Positions 13,140 to 19,840 of a DNA stretch of 19,840 nt are shown here, piece by piece. A model generated the notes under the pieces. The model made no database searches and had not been told where the DNA came from. It worked only from the letters and a program-made list of their open reading frames with translations. The DNA is from Bacteroidales bacterium UBA6229 (lineage in GTDB: Bacteria; Bacteroidota; Bacteroidia; Bacteroidales; F082): positions 1 through 19,840 of the forward strand of contig DJWN01000027.1 in assembly GCA_002440975.1 (NCBI GenBank), read 5' to 3'. A program made the position numbers and the translations under genes. Numbering within the stretch: the stretch's first letter is position 1; each line of letters starts with the position of its first letter.

Positions 13140-13328
13140 ATGGCACATCCAAAACGTAAAACGTCGAAAACCAGAAGAGATAAAAGAAGAACCCACTACA
13201 AGGCAGAACTTCCAAACTTGGCTAAATGTCCTGTAACGGGTGCAATTCATGTGTATCATCGGGCTTATTATGTTGATGGCGACTTGTATTACAAGGGTCA
13301 GTTGGTGATGGAAGGAGCAAAAGCCTGA
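13140..13328 (+). CDS. rpmF: 50S ribosomal protein L32 (zinc-free type)
   Basis: The 62-residue basic protein begins MAHPKRKTSKTRRDKRR, the universal L32 start, followed by KCPVTGAIHVYHRAYYVDG. It is a structural component of the large ribosomal subunit. Many L32 proteins carry two Cys-x-x-Cys pairs forming a zinc ribbon. This one has a single cysteine (residue 30), so it is a C-minus, zinc-independent form, which I believe is common in Bacteroidota. It lies between yceD and plsX with gaps of 39 and 30 bases, the classic arrangement joining ribosome and lipid synthesis genes. Confidence 0.95.
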   Translation: MAHPKRKTSKTRRDKRRTHYKAELPNLAKCPVTGAIHVYHRAYYVDGDLYYKGQLVMEGAKA

Positions 13329-13358
13329 TCGAAGGTTTTTGACCGAAGCTGAACCAAA

Positions 13359-14309
13359 ATGCGAATTGGGCTCGACGTTTCCGGCGGCGATTTTGCACCT
13401 CAATCTACACTTGAGAGTATTCCTTTGTTGTTAACTGAGTTAGCAGCCGAGGATATGCTTTTTTTGTTTGGGGAAGGACAACAAATTGATGCCTACCTTA
13501 AATCTGCTGAAATTTCGGACCACAGGATACAACCAGTTCATGCGCCGGCTGTGATTGAAATGGGCGATTCTCCACTCAAAGCGTTCCAGCAGAAGAAAGA
13601 TTCTTCAATTGTAATTGGATTCGAATGGCTGCGTAAGGGAAAGATCGATGGTTTCGCCAGTGCCGGCAATAGCGGTGCCATGATGGTGGGATCGGTTTAT
13701 ACAATTAACACAATTCCTGGTGTTATTAGGCCTTCGAGTGCTGTGATGGTGCCAAAACTCGATGGAGGAAATAATGTGATAATGGACGTCGGAACTAATC
13801 CCGACTCCAGACCTGATGTGCTGTATCAATATGGCTTGCTGGGATCCTTCTACGCACAGTACGTGCTGGGTATCAAAGATCCAAAAGTGGGCCTGCTGAA
13901 TATTGGATCGGAGGAAAAAAAAGGCAACCTGCTGGTTCAATCAGCCTATTTGTTGATGAAAGAAGCCTCTGATTATAATTTTATTGGTAATGTTGAAAGC
14001 CGCGATCTGTTTAATAATCGTGCCGATGTTGTAATTACTGATGGTTTTACCGGAAATGTTGTAATCAAACAGATTCAGGCAATGTATCGCTTAATGGAAA
14101 AGCGCGGACTGCTTGATGATTATTTCAGCAGGTTTAATTACGAAATTCATGGCGGGAGTCCGATTATTGGAGTGAATGGGGCTGTAGTTATCGGACATGG
14201 TATCAGCAGCCCGCTCGCAATAAAAAATATGATGTTGTTGCTGCGTGATGTGGCTCAATCGGGGCTGCACCAACAAATTAAACAAGCAATGGCAAATTAC
14301 GGACAATAA
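13359..14309 (+). CDS. plsX: phosphate acyltransferase PlsX
   Basis: PlsX converts acyl-ACP and inorganic phosphate to acyl-phosphate, which PlsY uses to make 1-acyl-glycerol-3-phosphate, the first step of phospholipid synthesis. It works at the inner face of the cytoplasmic membrane. The 316-residue product opens MRIGLDVSGGDFAPQ (many relatives have DxMGGD here). It contains MGDSPLKAFQQKKDSS, FASAGNSGAMM (usually SAGNTGA), VPKLDGGNNVIMDVGTN, GLLNIGSEEKKGN and DVVITDGFTGNVVIK, all family blocks. It sits between rpmF and fabH in the standard order, with a 33-base gap to fabH. The small Met-to-Val and Thr-to-Ser changes in the motifs look conservative. Confidence 0.95.
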   Translation: MRIGLDVSGGDFAPQSTLESIPLLLTELAAEDMLFLFGEGQQIDAYLKSAEISDHRIQPVHAPAVIEMGDSPLKAFQQKKDSSIVIGFEWLRKGKIDGFASAGNSGAMMVGSVYTINTIPGVIRPSSAVMVPKLDGGNNVIMDVGTNPDSRPDVLYQYGLLGSFYAQYVLGIKDPKVGLLNIGSEEKKGNLLVQSAYLLMKEASDYNFIGNVESRDLFNNRADVVITDGFTGNVVIKQIQAMYRLMEKRGLLDDYFSRFNYEIHGGSPIIGVNGAVVIGHGISSPLAIKNMMLLLRDVAQSGLHQQIKQAMANYGQ

Positions 14310-14342
14310 ATAAACTGGCAGTTTTGCCGTAATAAAAAAAGA

Positions 14343-15341
14343 ATGACCAAAATACATGCTTCAATTACCGGGATTCATGCTTGGGTTCCGAAGTATATCC
14401 TGACAAATCAGGAGTTGGAAAAGATGGTTGATACTACTGATGACTGGATTATTTCCCGCACTGGTATTAAAGAACGTCATATTCTTAAAGGAAAAGGACA
14501 AGGCACTTCAGTTATTGGTACTGAAGCAGTAAAAGGATTACTCGAAAAAACCGGAACCAAACCCGAAGAGGTTGATATGCTGATTTGTGCTACGGTAACG
14601 CCTGATATGCAGTTTCCGGCCACGGCTAATATTATCAGTCACAACTGCGGAATAAAGAATGCCTTCAGTTTCGATATGAATGCAGCCTGCTCCGGGCTTT
14701 TATATGCAATTGTTACCGCCTCGAAATTTGTTGAGAGTGGTACACACAGAAAAGTAATTGTGGTTGGTGCTGATAAAATGTCATCGATTGTTGACTATAC
14801 TGATCGTGCCACTTGTGTTATTTTTGGTGATGGTGGTGGTGCTTTGTTGCTTGAGCCAACTACTGAGGATGTTGGCGTAATGGATGCCCTGATGCATACC
14901 GATGGATCCGGAATGATTCACCTACACCAAAAAGCAGGTGGCTCCGTTAAACCGGCTTCTCACCAAACTGTTGATGCAAAAGAGCACTTTATTTATCAGG
15001 AAGGTCAGGCAGTATTTAAATTCGCTGTCACCAATATGGCAGATGTTGCTGAGGCTATTATGGATAAGAATGGTTTAAAATCGGATGATATTGCCTGGCT
15101 GGTGCCGCATCAGGCCAATATGCGCATTATTGAAGCTACTGCCAGGAGGATGGGTATCAGGAAAGAGCAGGTGATGATAAATATCGAACGCTATGGCAAT
15201 ACAACAAGTGGCACCCTGCCTCTTTGCCTCTGGGAATGGGAAAACCAATTGAAGAAAGGCGATAATATTGTTTTGGCTGCGTTTGGTGGTGGTTTCACCT
15301 GGGGTTCGATTTGGCTGAAATGGGCTTATGATCCTAAATAG
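14343..15341 (+). CDS. fabH: 3-oxoacyl-ACP synthase III (FabH)
   Basis: FabH starts fatty-acid synthesis by condensing an acyl-CoA primer (acetyl- or branched-chain) with malonyl-ACP. The 332-residue protein shows the catalytic triad: Cys116 in DMNAACSGLLY, His256 in VPHQANMRI and Asn286 in YGNTTSGTLP. DDWIISRTGIKERHI, VVGADKMSS, FGDGGGALLLEP and the closing AAFGGGFTWGSIWLKW are further hallmarks of KAS III. It is the last gene of the yceD-rpmF-plsX-fabH operon; a UUCG-loop terminator begins 26 bases later. Bacteroidota often hold more than one FabH-like gene; the position next to plsX supports this as the housekeeping copy. Confidence 0.95.
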   Translation: MTKIHASITGIHAWVPKYILTNQELEKMVDTTDDWIISRTGIKERHILKGKGQGTSVIGTEAVKGLLEKTGTKPEEVDMLICATVTPDMQFPATANIISHNCGIKNAFSFDMNAACSGLLYAIVTASKFVESGTHRKVIVVGADKMSSIVDYTDRATCVIFGDGGGALLLEPTTEDVGVMDALMHTDGSGMIHLHQKAGGSVKPASHQTVDAKEHFIYQEGQAVFKFAVTNMADVAEAIMDKNGLKSDDIAWLVPHQANMRIIEATARRMGIRKEQVMINIERYGNTTSGTLPLCLWEWENQLKKGDNIVLAAFGGGFTWGSIWLKWAYDPK

Positions 15342-15367
15342 AAAATCTGTTCACAAAAGATATTAAG

Positions 15368-15390
15368 AACCCGCTTCGGCGGGTTTTTTT
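15368..15390 (+). terminator. intrinsic terminator of the fabH operon
   Basis: AACCCGC (15368-15374) pairs with GCGGGTT (15379-15385) around a stable TTCG tetraloop, followed by continued T's to 15390. It is the clearest terminator in the window. Confidence 0.92.
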
Positions 15391-15502
15391 GTTCATTTTC
15401 GTGCAGGATGTTTCTAGCTTAGAAGCTTTCTAAATTGATGTTTTTGAGGATGAAAACCAAAAAAAGTATAAGGTTCCTTCGTTCGGGCACTGAAATAATT
15501 TA

Positions 15503-15510
15503 TACTTTTG
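15503..15510 (+). promoter_or_regulatory. candidate -7 element for the mce-mmd operon
   Basis: TACTTTTG fully matches TAnnTTTG and lies 28 bases before the mce start codon. A weak -33 (TTCG, 15482-15485) is 17 bases upstream. Confidence 0.55.
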
Positions 15511-15538
15511 TGAATTATTTAACAAAATATCAAAACAA

Positions 15539-15949
15539 ATGAAACCATCTCATATAGAGCATATTGGAATTGCAGTTAAAACCCTTGATGATGCAATTCC
15601 CTACTACGAAAAATTATTAGGGACCTCCTGCTATGCCATCGAAGATGTGAAAGATCAAAAGGTGCGAACAGCCTTCTTCAAAATCGGGCAAACCAAGATC
15701 GAATTGTTGGAAAGTACAGACCTGGAAGGCCCTGTCGGAAAGTTCATCGAAAAGAAAGGAGAAGGCATCCATCACATCGCATTTGCTGTTGATGGTTTGG
15801 AAGAAGCACTCGAAGAAGCCAAAGACAATGGCATCGGACTGATTGACGAGAAACCCCGTAAGGGAGCTGAGGGTTTGCATATAGCCTTTTTGCATCCAAA
15901 ATCTACTTTTGGGGTATTGACAGAATTATGTGAAGACAAAAACAAATAG
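15539..15949 (+). CDS. mce: methylmalonyl-CoA epimerase
   Basis: This epimerase interconverts (R)- and (S)-methylmalonyl-CoA, linking B12-dependent methylmalonyl-CoA mutase to the decarboxylase encoded next. The 136-residue protein has the two half-modules of the vicinal oxygen chelate fold. Metal ligands are visible as His8 in IEHIGIAV, a Gln/Glu in the KIGQTKIELLE strand (Gln51 or Glu55), His78/His79 in GEGIHHIAFAV and Glu129 in VLTELCE. The length is typical. It is the first gene of the operon, 11 bases before mmdA. Other VOC proteins such as glyoxalase I are a formal alternative, but the gene order and the GIHHIAFAV block make epimerase nearly certain. Confidence 0.93.
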   Translation: MKPSHIEHIGIAVKTLDDAIPYYEKLLGTSCYAIEDVKDQKVRTAFFKIGQTKIELLESTDLEGPVGKFIEKKGEGIHHIAFAVDGLEEALEEAKDNGIGLIDEKPRKGAEGLHIAFLHPKSTFGVLTELCEDKNK

Positions 15950-15960
15950 CAGAAGTTAAT

Positions 15961-17520
15961 ATGGCAATAGAACAAAAGATTCAGGAATTACTTGACAAAC
16001 GTATTGAGGCCAAGAAAGGCGGCGGTGAAAAACGTATTGAAGCGCAACACGCCAAAGGAAAATTGACTGCACGCGAACGCATCGAGCTATTGCTTGATGA
16101 AGGCAGTTTCGAGGAATTTGATATGTTCGTGAAGCATCGGTCAACAGATTTTGGGCTCGAGAAGCAACAATATCTGGGCGATGGTGTCGTAACAGGACAT
16201 GGTACTATTGATGGTCGGGTGGTATATGTTTTTTCACAGGATTTTACTGTTTTTGGAGGCTCACTTTCCGAGACTTTTGCAGCCAAAATCTGTAAGGTTA
16301 TGGATCAGGCTATGAAAGTTGGTGCCCCGGTTATCGGTATAAACGACAGCGGTGGTGCCCGTATTCAGGAAGGGGTGAAAAGTTTGGCTGGTTATGCCGA
16401 AATATTTCAACGCAACATCATGGCATCAGGCGTTATACCGCAGATTTCAGCTATTTTTGGACCCTGTGCTGGCGGAGCAGTTTATTCACCGGCACTTACT
16501 GATTTCGTGTTGATGAGCGAGCAATCCAGTTATATGTTTGTAACAGGCCCAAAAGTTACCAAAACTGTTACTGGTGAGGACATCACAACCGAAGATCTTG
16601 GAGGTGCCTGGGTGCACGGGACTAAGTCTGGCGTGAGCCATTTTGTGGTAACCAATGAAGAAGAAGGAATCTTGCTGATCAGAAAACTTTTAAGCTATCT
16701 GCCACAAAATAATCTGGAAGATCCGCCGCTGGCTGAATGCAACGACCCAATCAACCGGCTCGAGGATGGTTTAAATCAGATTATTCCGGATAACCCTAAC
16801 AAACCTTATGATGTTACGGATATTATCCATGCCATTGTGGATGATGGAGAGTTTTTGGAGATTCATCGAAACTATGCTAAGAATATCGTTATCGGATTTG
16901 CCAAATTTAATGGTATGCCCGTTGGTATCGTTGCTAATCAGCCAAACTTTCTGGCTGGTGTGCTGGATATTAATGCCAGTCGCAAAGCGGCTCGTTTTGT
17001 GCGTTTTTGCGATGCCTTCAATATTCCTATCGTAACCCTTGTTGATGTTCCCGGGTTTTTGCCGGGCAGCGGACAAGAGTATGGTGGTATCATTATTCAT
17101 GGTGCAAAACTGTTATTTGCCTATGGCGAAGCAACTGTACCGAAAGTTACCATTACTTTACGTAAATCCTATGGCGGCGCACATGATGTGATGGGTTCAA
17201 AGCAATTGCGTGGCGATATCAACTATGCCTGGCCATCAGCCGAGATTGCTGTGATGGGACCTGCCGGAGCCATTGAAGTGCTCGAAGGCAGGAAGATTCT
17301 CGAGATCAAGGATCCGGAAGAACGCCAAAAGTTCATTGCAGAAAAAGAAGCCGAATATCGCGATATGTTTGCAAATCCTTACGAGGCAGCACGCTTTGGT
17401 TATATTGATGATGTGATTGAGCCGCGCAATACACGTTTCAGGGTGATCAGGGCTTTGCAGGCATTGGCTACTAAAAAGGATGTAAATCCACCTAAAAAAC
17501 ATTCCAATATTCCATTATAA
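15961..17520 (+). CDS. mmdA: methylmalonyl-CoA decarboxylase alpha subunit (carboxyltransferase)
   Basis: MmdA moves the carboxyl group of (S)-methylmalonyl-CoA to biotin on MmdC, releasing propionyl-CoA. The 519-residue length and sequence are those of the acyl-CoA carboxyltransferase family. The N-terminal half holds GKLTARERIELLLDEGSFEE, GGSLSETFAAKI, GINDSGGARIQEGV and the oxyanion segment GPCAGGAVYSP. The C-terminal half holds FLAGVLDINASRKAARFVRF, TLVDVPGFLPGSGQE, SYGGAHDVMGSK and the second oxyanion segment AVMGPAGAIEVL. By sequence alone it could be propionyl-CoA carboxylase beta. No biotin carboxylase gene is nearby, and the three downstream genes are decarboxylase subunits, so the sodium-pump decarboxylase is the better call. 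The gap to mmdD is nine bases. Confidence 0.93.
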   Translation: MAIEQKIQELLDKRIEAKKGGGEKRIEAQHAKGKLTARERIELLLDEGSFEEFDMFVKHRSTDFGLEKQQYLGDGVVTGHGTIDGRVVYVFSQDFTVFGGSLSETFAAKICKVMDQAMKVGAPVIGINDSGGARIQEGVKSLAGYAEIFQRNIMASGVIPQISAIFGPCAGGAVYSPALTDFVLMSEQSSYMFVTGPKVTKTVTGEDITTEDLGGAWVHGTKSGVSHFVVTNEEEGILLIRKLLSYLPQNNLEDPPLAECNDPINRLEDGLNQIIPDNPNKPYDVTDIIHAIVDDGEFLEIHRNYAKNIVIGFAKFNGMPVGIVANQPNFLAGVLDINASRKAARFVRFCDAFNIPIVTLVDVPGFLPGSGQEYGGIIIHGAKLLFAYGEATVPKVTITLRKSYGGAHDVMGSKQLRGDINYAWPSAEIAVMGPAGAIEVLEGRKILEIKDPEERQKFIAEKEAEYRDMFANPYEAARFGYIDDVIEPRNTRFRVIRALQALATKKDVNPPKKHSNIPL

Positions 17521-17529
17521 TTACGAACT

Positions 17530-17898
17530 ATGTTTTTGTTAGCAGAAATTGTTGATGTACCAGAAACCACCCTTATCGAAGGGATTGTGATTTCTATCGT
17601 TGGTTATCTGATTGTTTTTATAGCCCTGGTAATTCTGTATTTTGTTTTTTTTGAGATAAGTAAAGTGCTGAATATGCAGCTCAAATCGAAATTGCGTCGC
17701 CAGGGAAAGCTTGACGAAGCAGCGGATGAGAAGGATTTGAACATTCCGGGCGAAGTGGCAGCAGCAATCAGTATGGCCTTGTATTTTTCATGTCAGTTGC
17801 ATGATGATGAAAGTAATGTGTTAACGATCAAGAAAGTCTCCAGAACCTATTCGCCCTGGAGTTCGAAAATTTACGGATTGAGAAACCTGAATCGCTAA
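17530..17898 (+). CDS. mmdD: methylmalonyl-CoA decarboxylase delta subunit (OadG family)
   Basis: The 122-residue protein is a small membrane anchor that holds the carboxyltransferase and biotin carrier to the membrane pump. One transmembrane helix is clear at about residues 18-42 (IVISIVGYLIVFIALVILYFVFF). It is followed by a charged cytoplasmic linker (KLRRQGKLDEAADEKD), the segment IPGEVAAAISMALYF and the closing KKVSRTYSPWSSKIYGLR, typical of the OadG family. The position between carboxyltransferase and biotin carrier genes matches known sodium-pump decarboxylase loci. The gaps of nine and ten bases on each side suggest tight translational linkage. Confidence 0.87.
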   Translation: MFLLAEIVDVPETTLIEGIVISIVGYLIVFIALVILYFVFFEISKVLNMQLKSKLRRQGKLDEAADEKDLNIPGEVAAAISMALYFSCQLHDDESNVLTIKKVSRTYSPWSSKIYGLRNLNR

Positions 17899-17908
17899 AA
17901 GCTTAATC

Positions 17909-18343
17909 ATGAGAAGTTTTAAATTTACAATAAGTGGAAATAATTATGAGGTGGACGTGCTGAAACTTGAAGGTTCATTTGCCGAAGTGGAAGTGAATGG
18001 TACACCTTATCAGATTGAAATACAAAGGCAGAAAGTGGAATCAAAAACTCCTATTCTCGTCAGGCCTTCACGTCCGAATCCTTCCGGATCGCATGAAATC
18101 AAACGTGAAGAAAAAGACACAAAAACTGTGCTTTCTAAAGTGTTGGCTCCGCTGCCCGGAAACATCCTGCAAGTTTTTGTAAAACAGGGAGATCACGTAA
18201 AGAGAGGTGATAAAATCCTGATTTATGAAGCCATGAAGATGGAGAACAACCTCCTGGCCGAAAAAGACGGTATCATCAAGAACCTGAAAGTACATCCGGG
18301 CGACAGTGTGTTGCAGGGTGATGTTTTACTCGAAATGGAATAG
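17909..18343 (+). CDS. mmdC: methylmalonyl-CoA decarboxylase biotin carrier subunit
   Basis: This subunit shuttles carboxyl groups on biotin from MmdA to the membrane subunit MmdB. The 144-residue product has an N-terminal domain of about 45 residues (FKFTISGNNYEVDVLKLEG), a basic and proline-containing flexible linker (about 46-82) and a C-terminal biotinyl domain. The biotinylated lysine is K110 in the canonical EAMKMEN motif. APLPGNILQVFVKQGDHVKRG before it and KVHPGDSVLQGDVLLEME after it complete the hammerhead fold. Biotin ligase must act in trans, as no birA is in the window. Its stop is four bases before the mmdB ATG, so mmdB translation is probably coupled. Confidence 0.94.
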   Translation: MRSFKFTISGNNYEVDVLKLEGSFAEVEVNGTPYQIEIQRQKVESKTPILVRPSRPNPSGSHEIKREEKDTKTVLSKVLAPLPGNILQVFVKQGDHVKRGDKILIYEAMKMENNLLAEKDGIIKNLKVHPGDSVLQGDVLLEME

Positions 18344-18347
18344 TGAT

Positions 18348-19703
18348 ATGGAGCTAAAGAAAGCCTTAACTGTTTTTGCGATTTTAGGATTGTTGGTGCT
18401 GCTCAATATGCTGGTGGTTACCAATCCCGGAATGGCAAATCGTGTGTTGCCCGAAACAGAAACATCAGCTGTAAACAATGAGGCAGTTGACGAAGAAGTG
18501 CCTTTGACCCGGTATGCTATTGACAAAACGCTCGAAGGAATCAATAAGTTCATAAGTTTCACAGGTTTCAGAAATGCAACGCGTGGAAATCTTATTATGA
18601 TTTTGGTTGGATTGTTTTTTATCTATCTCGCCATTCGCTACAACTACGAACCCTTGCTTTTGGTTCCAATTGGTTCGGGAATTATCATCGGTAATATTCC
18701 ATTCTTTCAGGATGGAGGAATCAACCTACAACTTGGTATCTATCAGGAAGGTAGTGTGCTTAACTATTTGTATTACGGTGTTTTAAAAGGCATCTATCCG
18801 CCACTGATTTTCCTTGGTATAGGTGCCATGACAGATTTTTCTTCTTTGATTTCGAATCCCCGGCTGATGTTGCTTGGAGCAGCTGCACAAATAGGTATTT
18901 TTCTAACATTTTTGGGTGCTTTGTATCTTGGGTTTAACATGCCCGAAGCGGGTTCAATAGGCATTATTGGAGGAGCCGACGGCCCAACGGCAATCTTTTT
19001 GTCTTCGAAACTGGCAAATGGTACAATCGTTCATGGTTATGAAACCAAAAACCTGATCGGTCCTATTGCTATCGCAGCTTATTCCTATATGGCACTTGTT
19101 CCGGTGATTCAGCCTCCAATTATGCGCTTACTTACTTCCAAAAAGGAAAGGCTTATCCGCATGAAACCCCCGCGCTCGGTAAGTAAGTTCGAGAAAATCA
19201 TGTTCCCAATTGTGGCCTTGATCCTGACGACTTTTATTTCGCCCGGAGCACTGCCTTTGCTGGGTATGTTGTTCTTTGGTAATATCTTAAAGGAAAGTGG
19301 TGTTACCAAGCGCCTGGCTGATACAGCGCGCAACAGTTTGATTGATATAGTAACGATTTTGTTAGGGCTCACAGTTGGTGCTTCCACACAGGCTGATGTT
19401 TTCCTTACCGGTGAATCCATGATGATTTTTATCCTGGGAGCTGCATCCTTTATGGTGGCTACAGCGGGAGGTGTTTTGTTTGCCAAGGTGATGAATATCT
19501 TCCTGAAAGGAAATAACAGGATTAACCCGCTGGTTGGTGCTGCTGGTGTTTCGGCCGTGCCAGATAGCGCGCGTGTTGTACAACATGAGGGATTGAAGTA
19601 CGACCCATCAAATCACCTGCTGATGCATGCCATGGCACCCAATGTTTCTGGTGTAATAGGGTCAGCAGTGGCAGCAGGTATTATGATGAGCTTTTTATTA
19701 TAA
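18348..19703 (+). CDS. mmdB: methylmalonyl-CoA decarboxylase beta subunit, sodium-pumping membrane decarboxylase
   Basis: This multi-spanning inner-membrane protein decarboxylates carboxybiotin and uses the energy to export sodium ions. The 451-residue product carries the family motif GIIGGADGPTAIF with Asp211, equivalent to the conserved membrane Asp203 of Klebsiella OadB. It also has ISNPRLMLLGAAAQ, TVGASTQADVFL, NPLVGAAGVSAVPDSARVVQ and MAPNVSGVIGSAVAAG. About 70 residues precede the usual family core: one hydrophobic helix (ALTVFAILGLLVLLNMLVV), then an acidic, probably periplasmic stretch up to YAIDKTLEGINKF. The frame extends upstream to 18306, but that would overlap mmdC by 38 bases and lacks similarity, so the ATG at 18348 (MELKKALTV) is chosen. 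It is the last gene of the operon. Confidence 0.94.
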   Translation: MELKKALTVFAILGLLVLLNMLVVTNPGMANRVLPETETSAVNNEAVDEEVPLTRYAIDKTLEGINKFISFTGFRNATRGNLIMILVGLFFIYLAIRYNYEPLLLVPIGSGIIIGNIPFFQDGGINLQLGIYQEGSVLNYLYYGVLKGIYPPLIFLGIGAMTDFSSLISNPRLMLLGAAAQIGIFLTFLGALYLGFNMPEAGSIGIIGGADGPTAIFLSSKLANGTIVHGYETKNLIGPIAIAAYSYMALVPVIQPPIMRLLTSKKERLIRMKPPRSVSKFEKIMFPIVALILTTFISPGALPLLGMLFFGNILKESGVTKRLADTARNSLIDIVTILLGLTVGASTQADVFLTGESMMIFILGAASFMVATAGGVLFAKVMNIFLKGNNRINPLVGAAGVSAVPDSARVVQHEGLKYDPSNHLLMHAMAPNVSGVIGSAVAAGIMMSFLL

Positions 19704-19712
19704 TTGATGAAG

Positions 19713-19731
19713 ATAAGACATTTTGTCTTAT
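19713..19731 (+). terminator. small hairpin after mmdB, possible first terminator
   Basis: ATAAGACA (19713-19720) pairs with TGTCTTAT (19724-19731) over a three-base loop. A long T run follows only after about eight bases, so termination here would be weak. The stronger hairpin at 19772 probably does most of the work. Confidence 0.45.
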
Positions 19732-19771
19732 TCAATGAATTTTTTTTTATTGGGTATATTTTGGGTTTTAT

Positions 19772-19806
19772 AAAATCAGCCAGTCAGTAAGAGCTGGCTG
19801 ATTTTT
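19772..19806 (+). terminator. intrinsic terminator of the mce-mmd operon
   Basis: AAAATCAGCCAG (19772-19783) and CTGGCTGATTTT (19794-19805) form a perfect 12-pair stem with a ten-base loop, ending in five T. The A-rich ascending arm means it could also stop transcription arriving from the right. The last 34 bases of the window show no further feature. Confidence 0.88.
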
Positions 19807-19840
19807 ATATGAACCCTTAACCCAAGTTGCAGCGAAATCA

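Noticed and set aside
18306..18347. Upstream start for MmdB overlapping mmdC
   Set aside because: The extra residues (MCCRVMFYSKWNSD) have no family similarity and overlap the biotinyl domain coding sequence; the ATG four bases after mmdC fits better.
1..19840. CRISPR arrays, insertion sequences, prophage or defence operons
   Set aside because: No regularly spaced repeats, transposase, integrase, Cas or restriction-like products were seen on either strand; apart from the first 450 bases the content is core genes with ordinary operon structure.

Overview
The window reads as a chromosomal segment of a member of the Bacteroidota, probably an anaerobic or fermentative Bacteroidales-like organism. 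Three observations support this. Many intergenic regions carry the Bacteroidota-type -7 element TAnnTTTG, sometimes with a TTTG about 19-20 nt upstream, and Shine-Dalgarno sequences are almost absent. Signal-peptide and lipoprotein N-termini (short, ending SSC or LSC) look typical of the phylum. The 3' end encodes a complete epimerase plus sodium-pumping methylmalonyl-CoA decarboxylase locus, the signature of propionate formation by the succinate pathway. The taxonomic call is inference; no rRNA is present.

Layout. Positions 1-448 hold the end of one GIY-YIG nuclease gene, a tRNA-like folded segment, an intrinsic terminator and a second, short GIY-YIG gene. The tail of that second gene overlaps the end and the terminator of kbl (minus strand, threonine/glycine metabolism). 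Next come mnmA (tRNA 2-thiolation, plus) and a strong shared hairpin. A minus-strand pair follows: a large lipoprotein and an outer-membrane beta-barrel protein. Then come a plus-strand pair (an MltF-like lytic transglycosylase lipoprotein and a seven-Asp-box beta-propeller lipoprotein), flavodoxin and an extended-SDR NAD(P)-dependent epimerase/reductase (both minus), tyrS (plus) and monofunctional proline dehydrogenase (minus).

The right third contains two textbook operons on the plus strand. yceD-rpmF-plsX-fabH (12576-15341) links ribosomal protein L32 to initiation of phospholipid and fatty-acid synthesis. It has an almost consensus promoter and a UUCG-loop terminator. mce-mmdA-mmdD-mmdC-mmdB (15539-19703) encodes racemisation of methylmalonyl-CoA followed by its biotin-dependent, sodium-exporting decarboxylation to propionyl-CoA. 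It also has its own promoter and a terminator at the very end of the window.

Most of the window is core housekeeping DNA, and I see no CRISPR array, prophage, insertion sequence, canonical tRNA or defence system. The part most worth a second look is the first 450 bases. There, a GIY-YIG gene runs directly into a tRNA-like cloverleaf that supplies its C-terminal codons. A second copy breaks off at the end of a 25-base identical stretch and is joined to the kbl terminator. No gene-free stretch exceeds 300 bases; the longest, 12297-12575 (279 bases), holds a hairpin and the yceD promoter.
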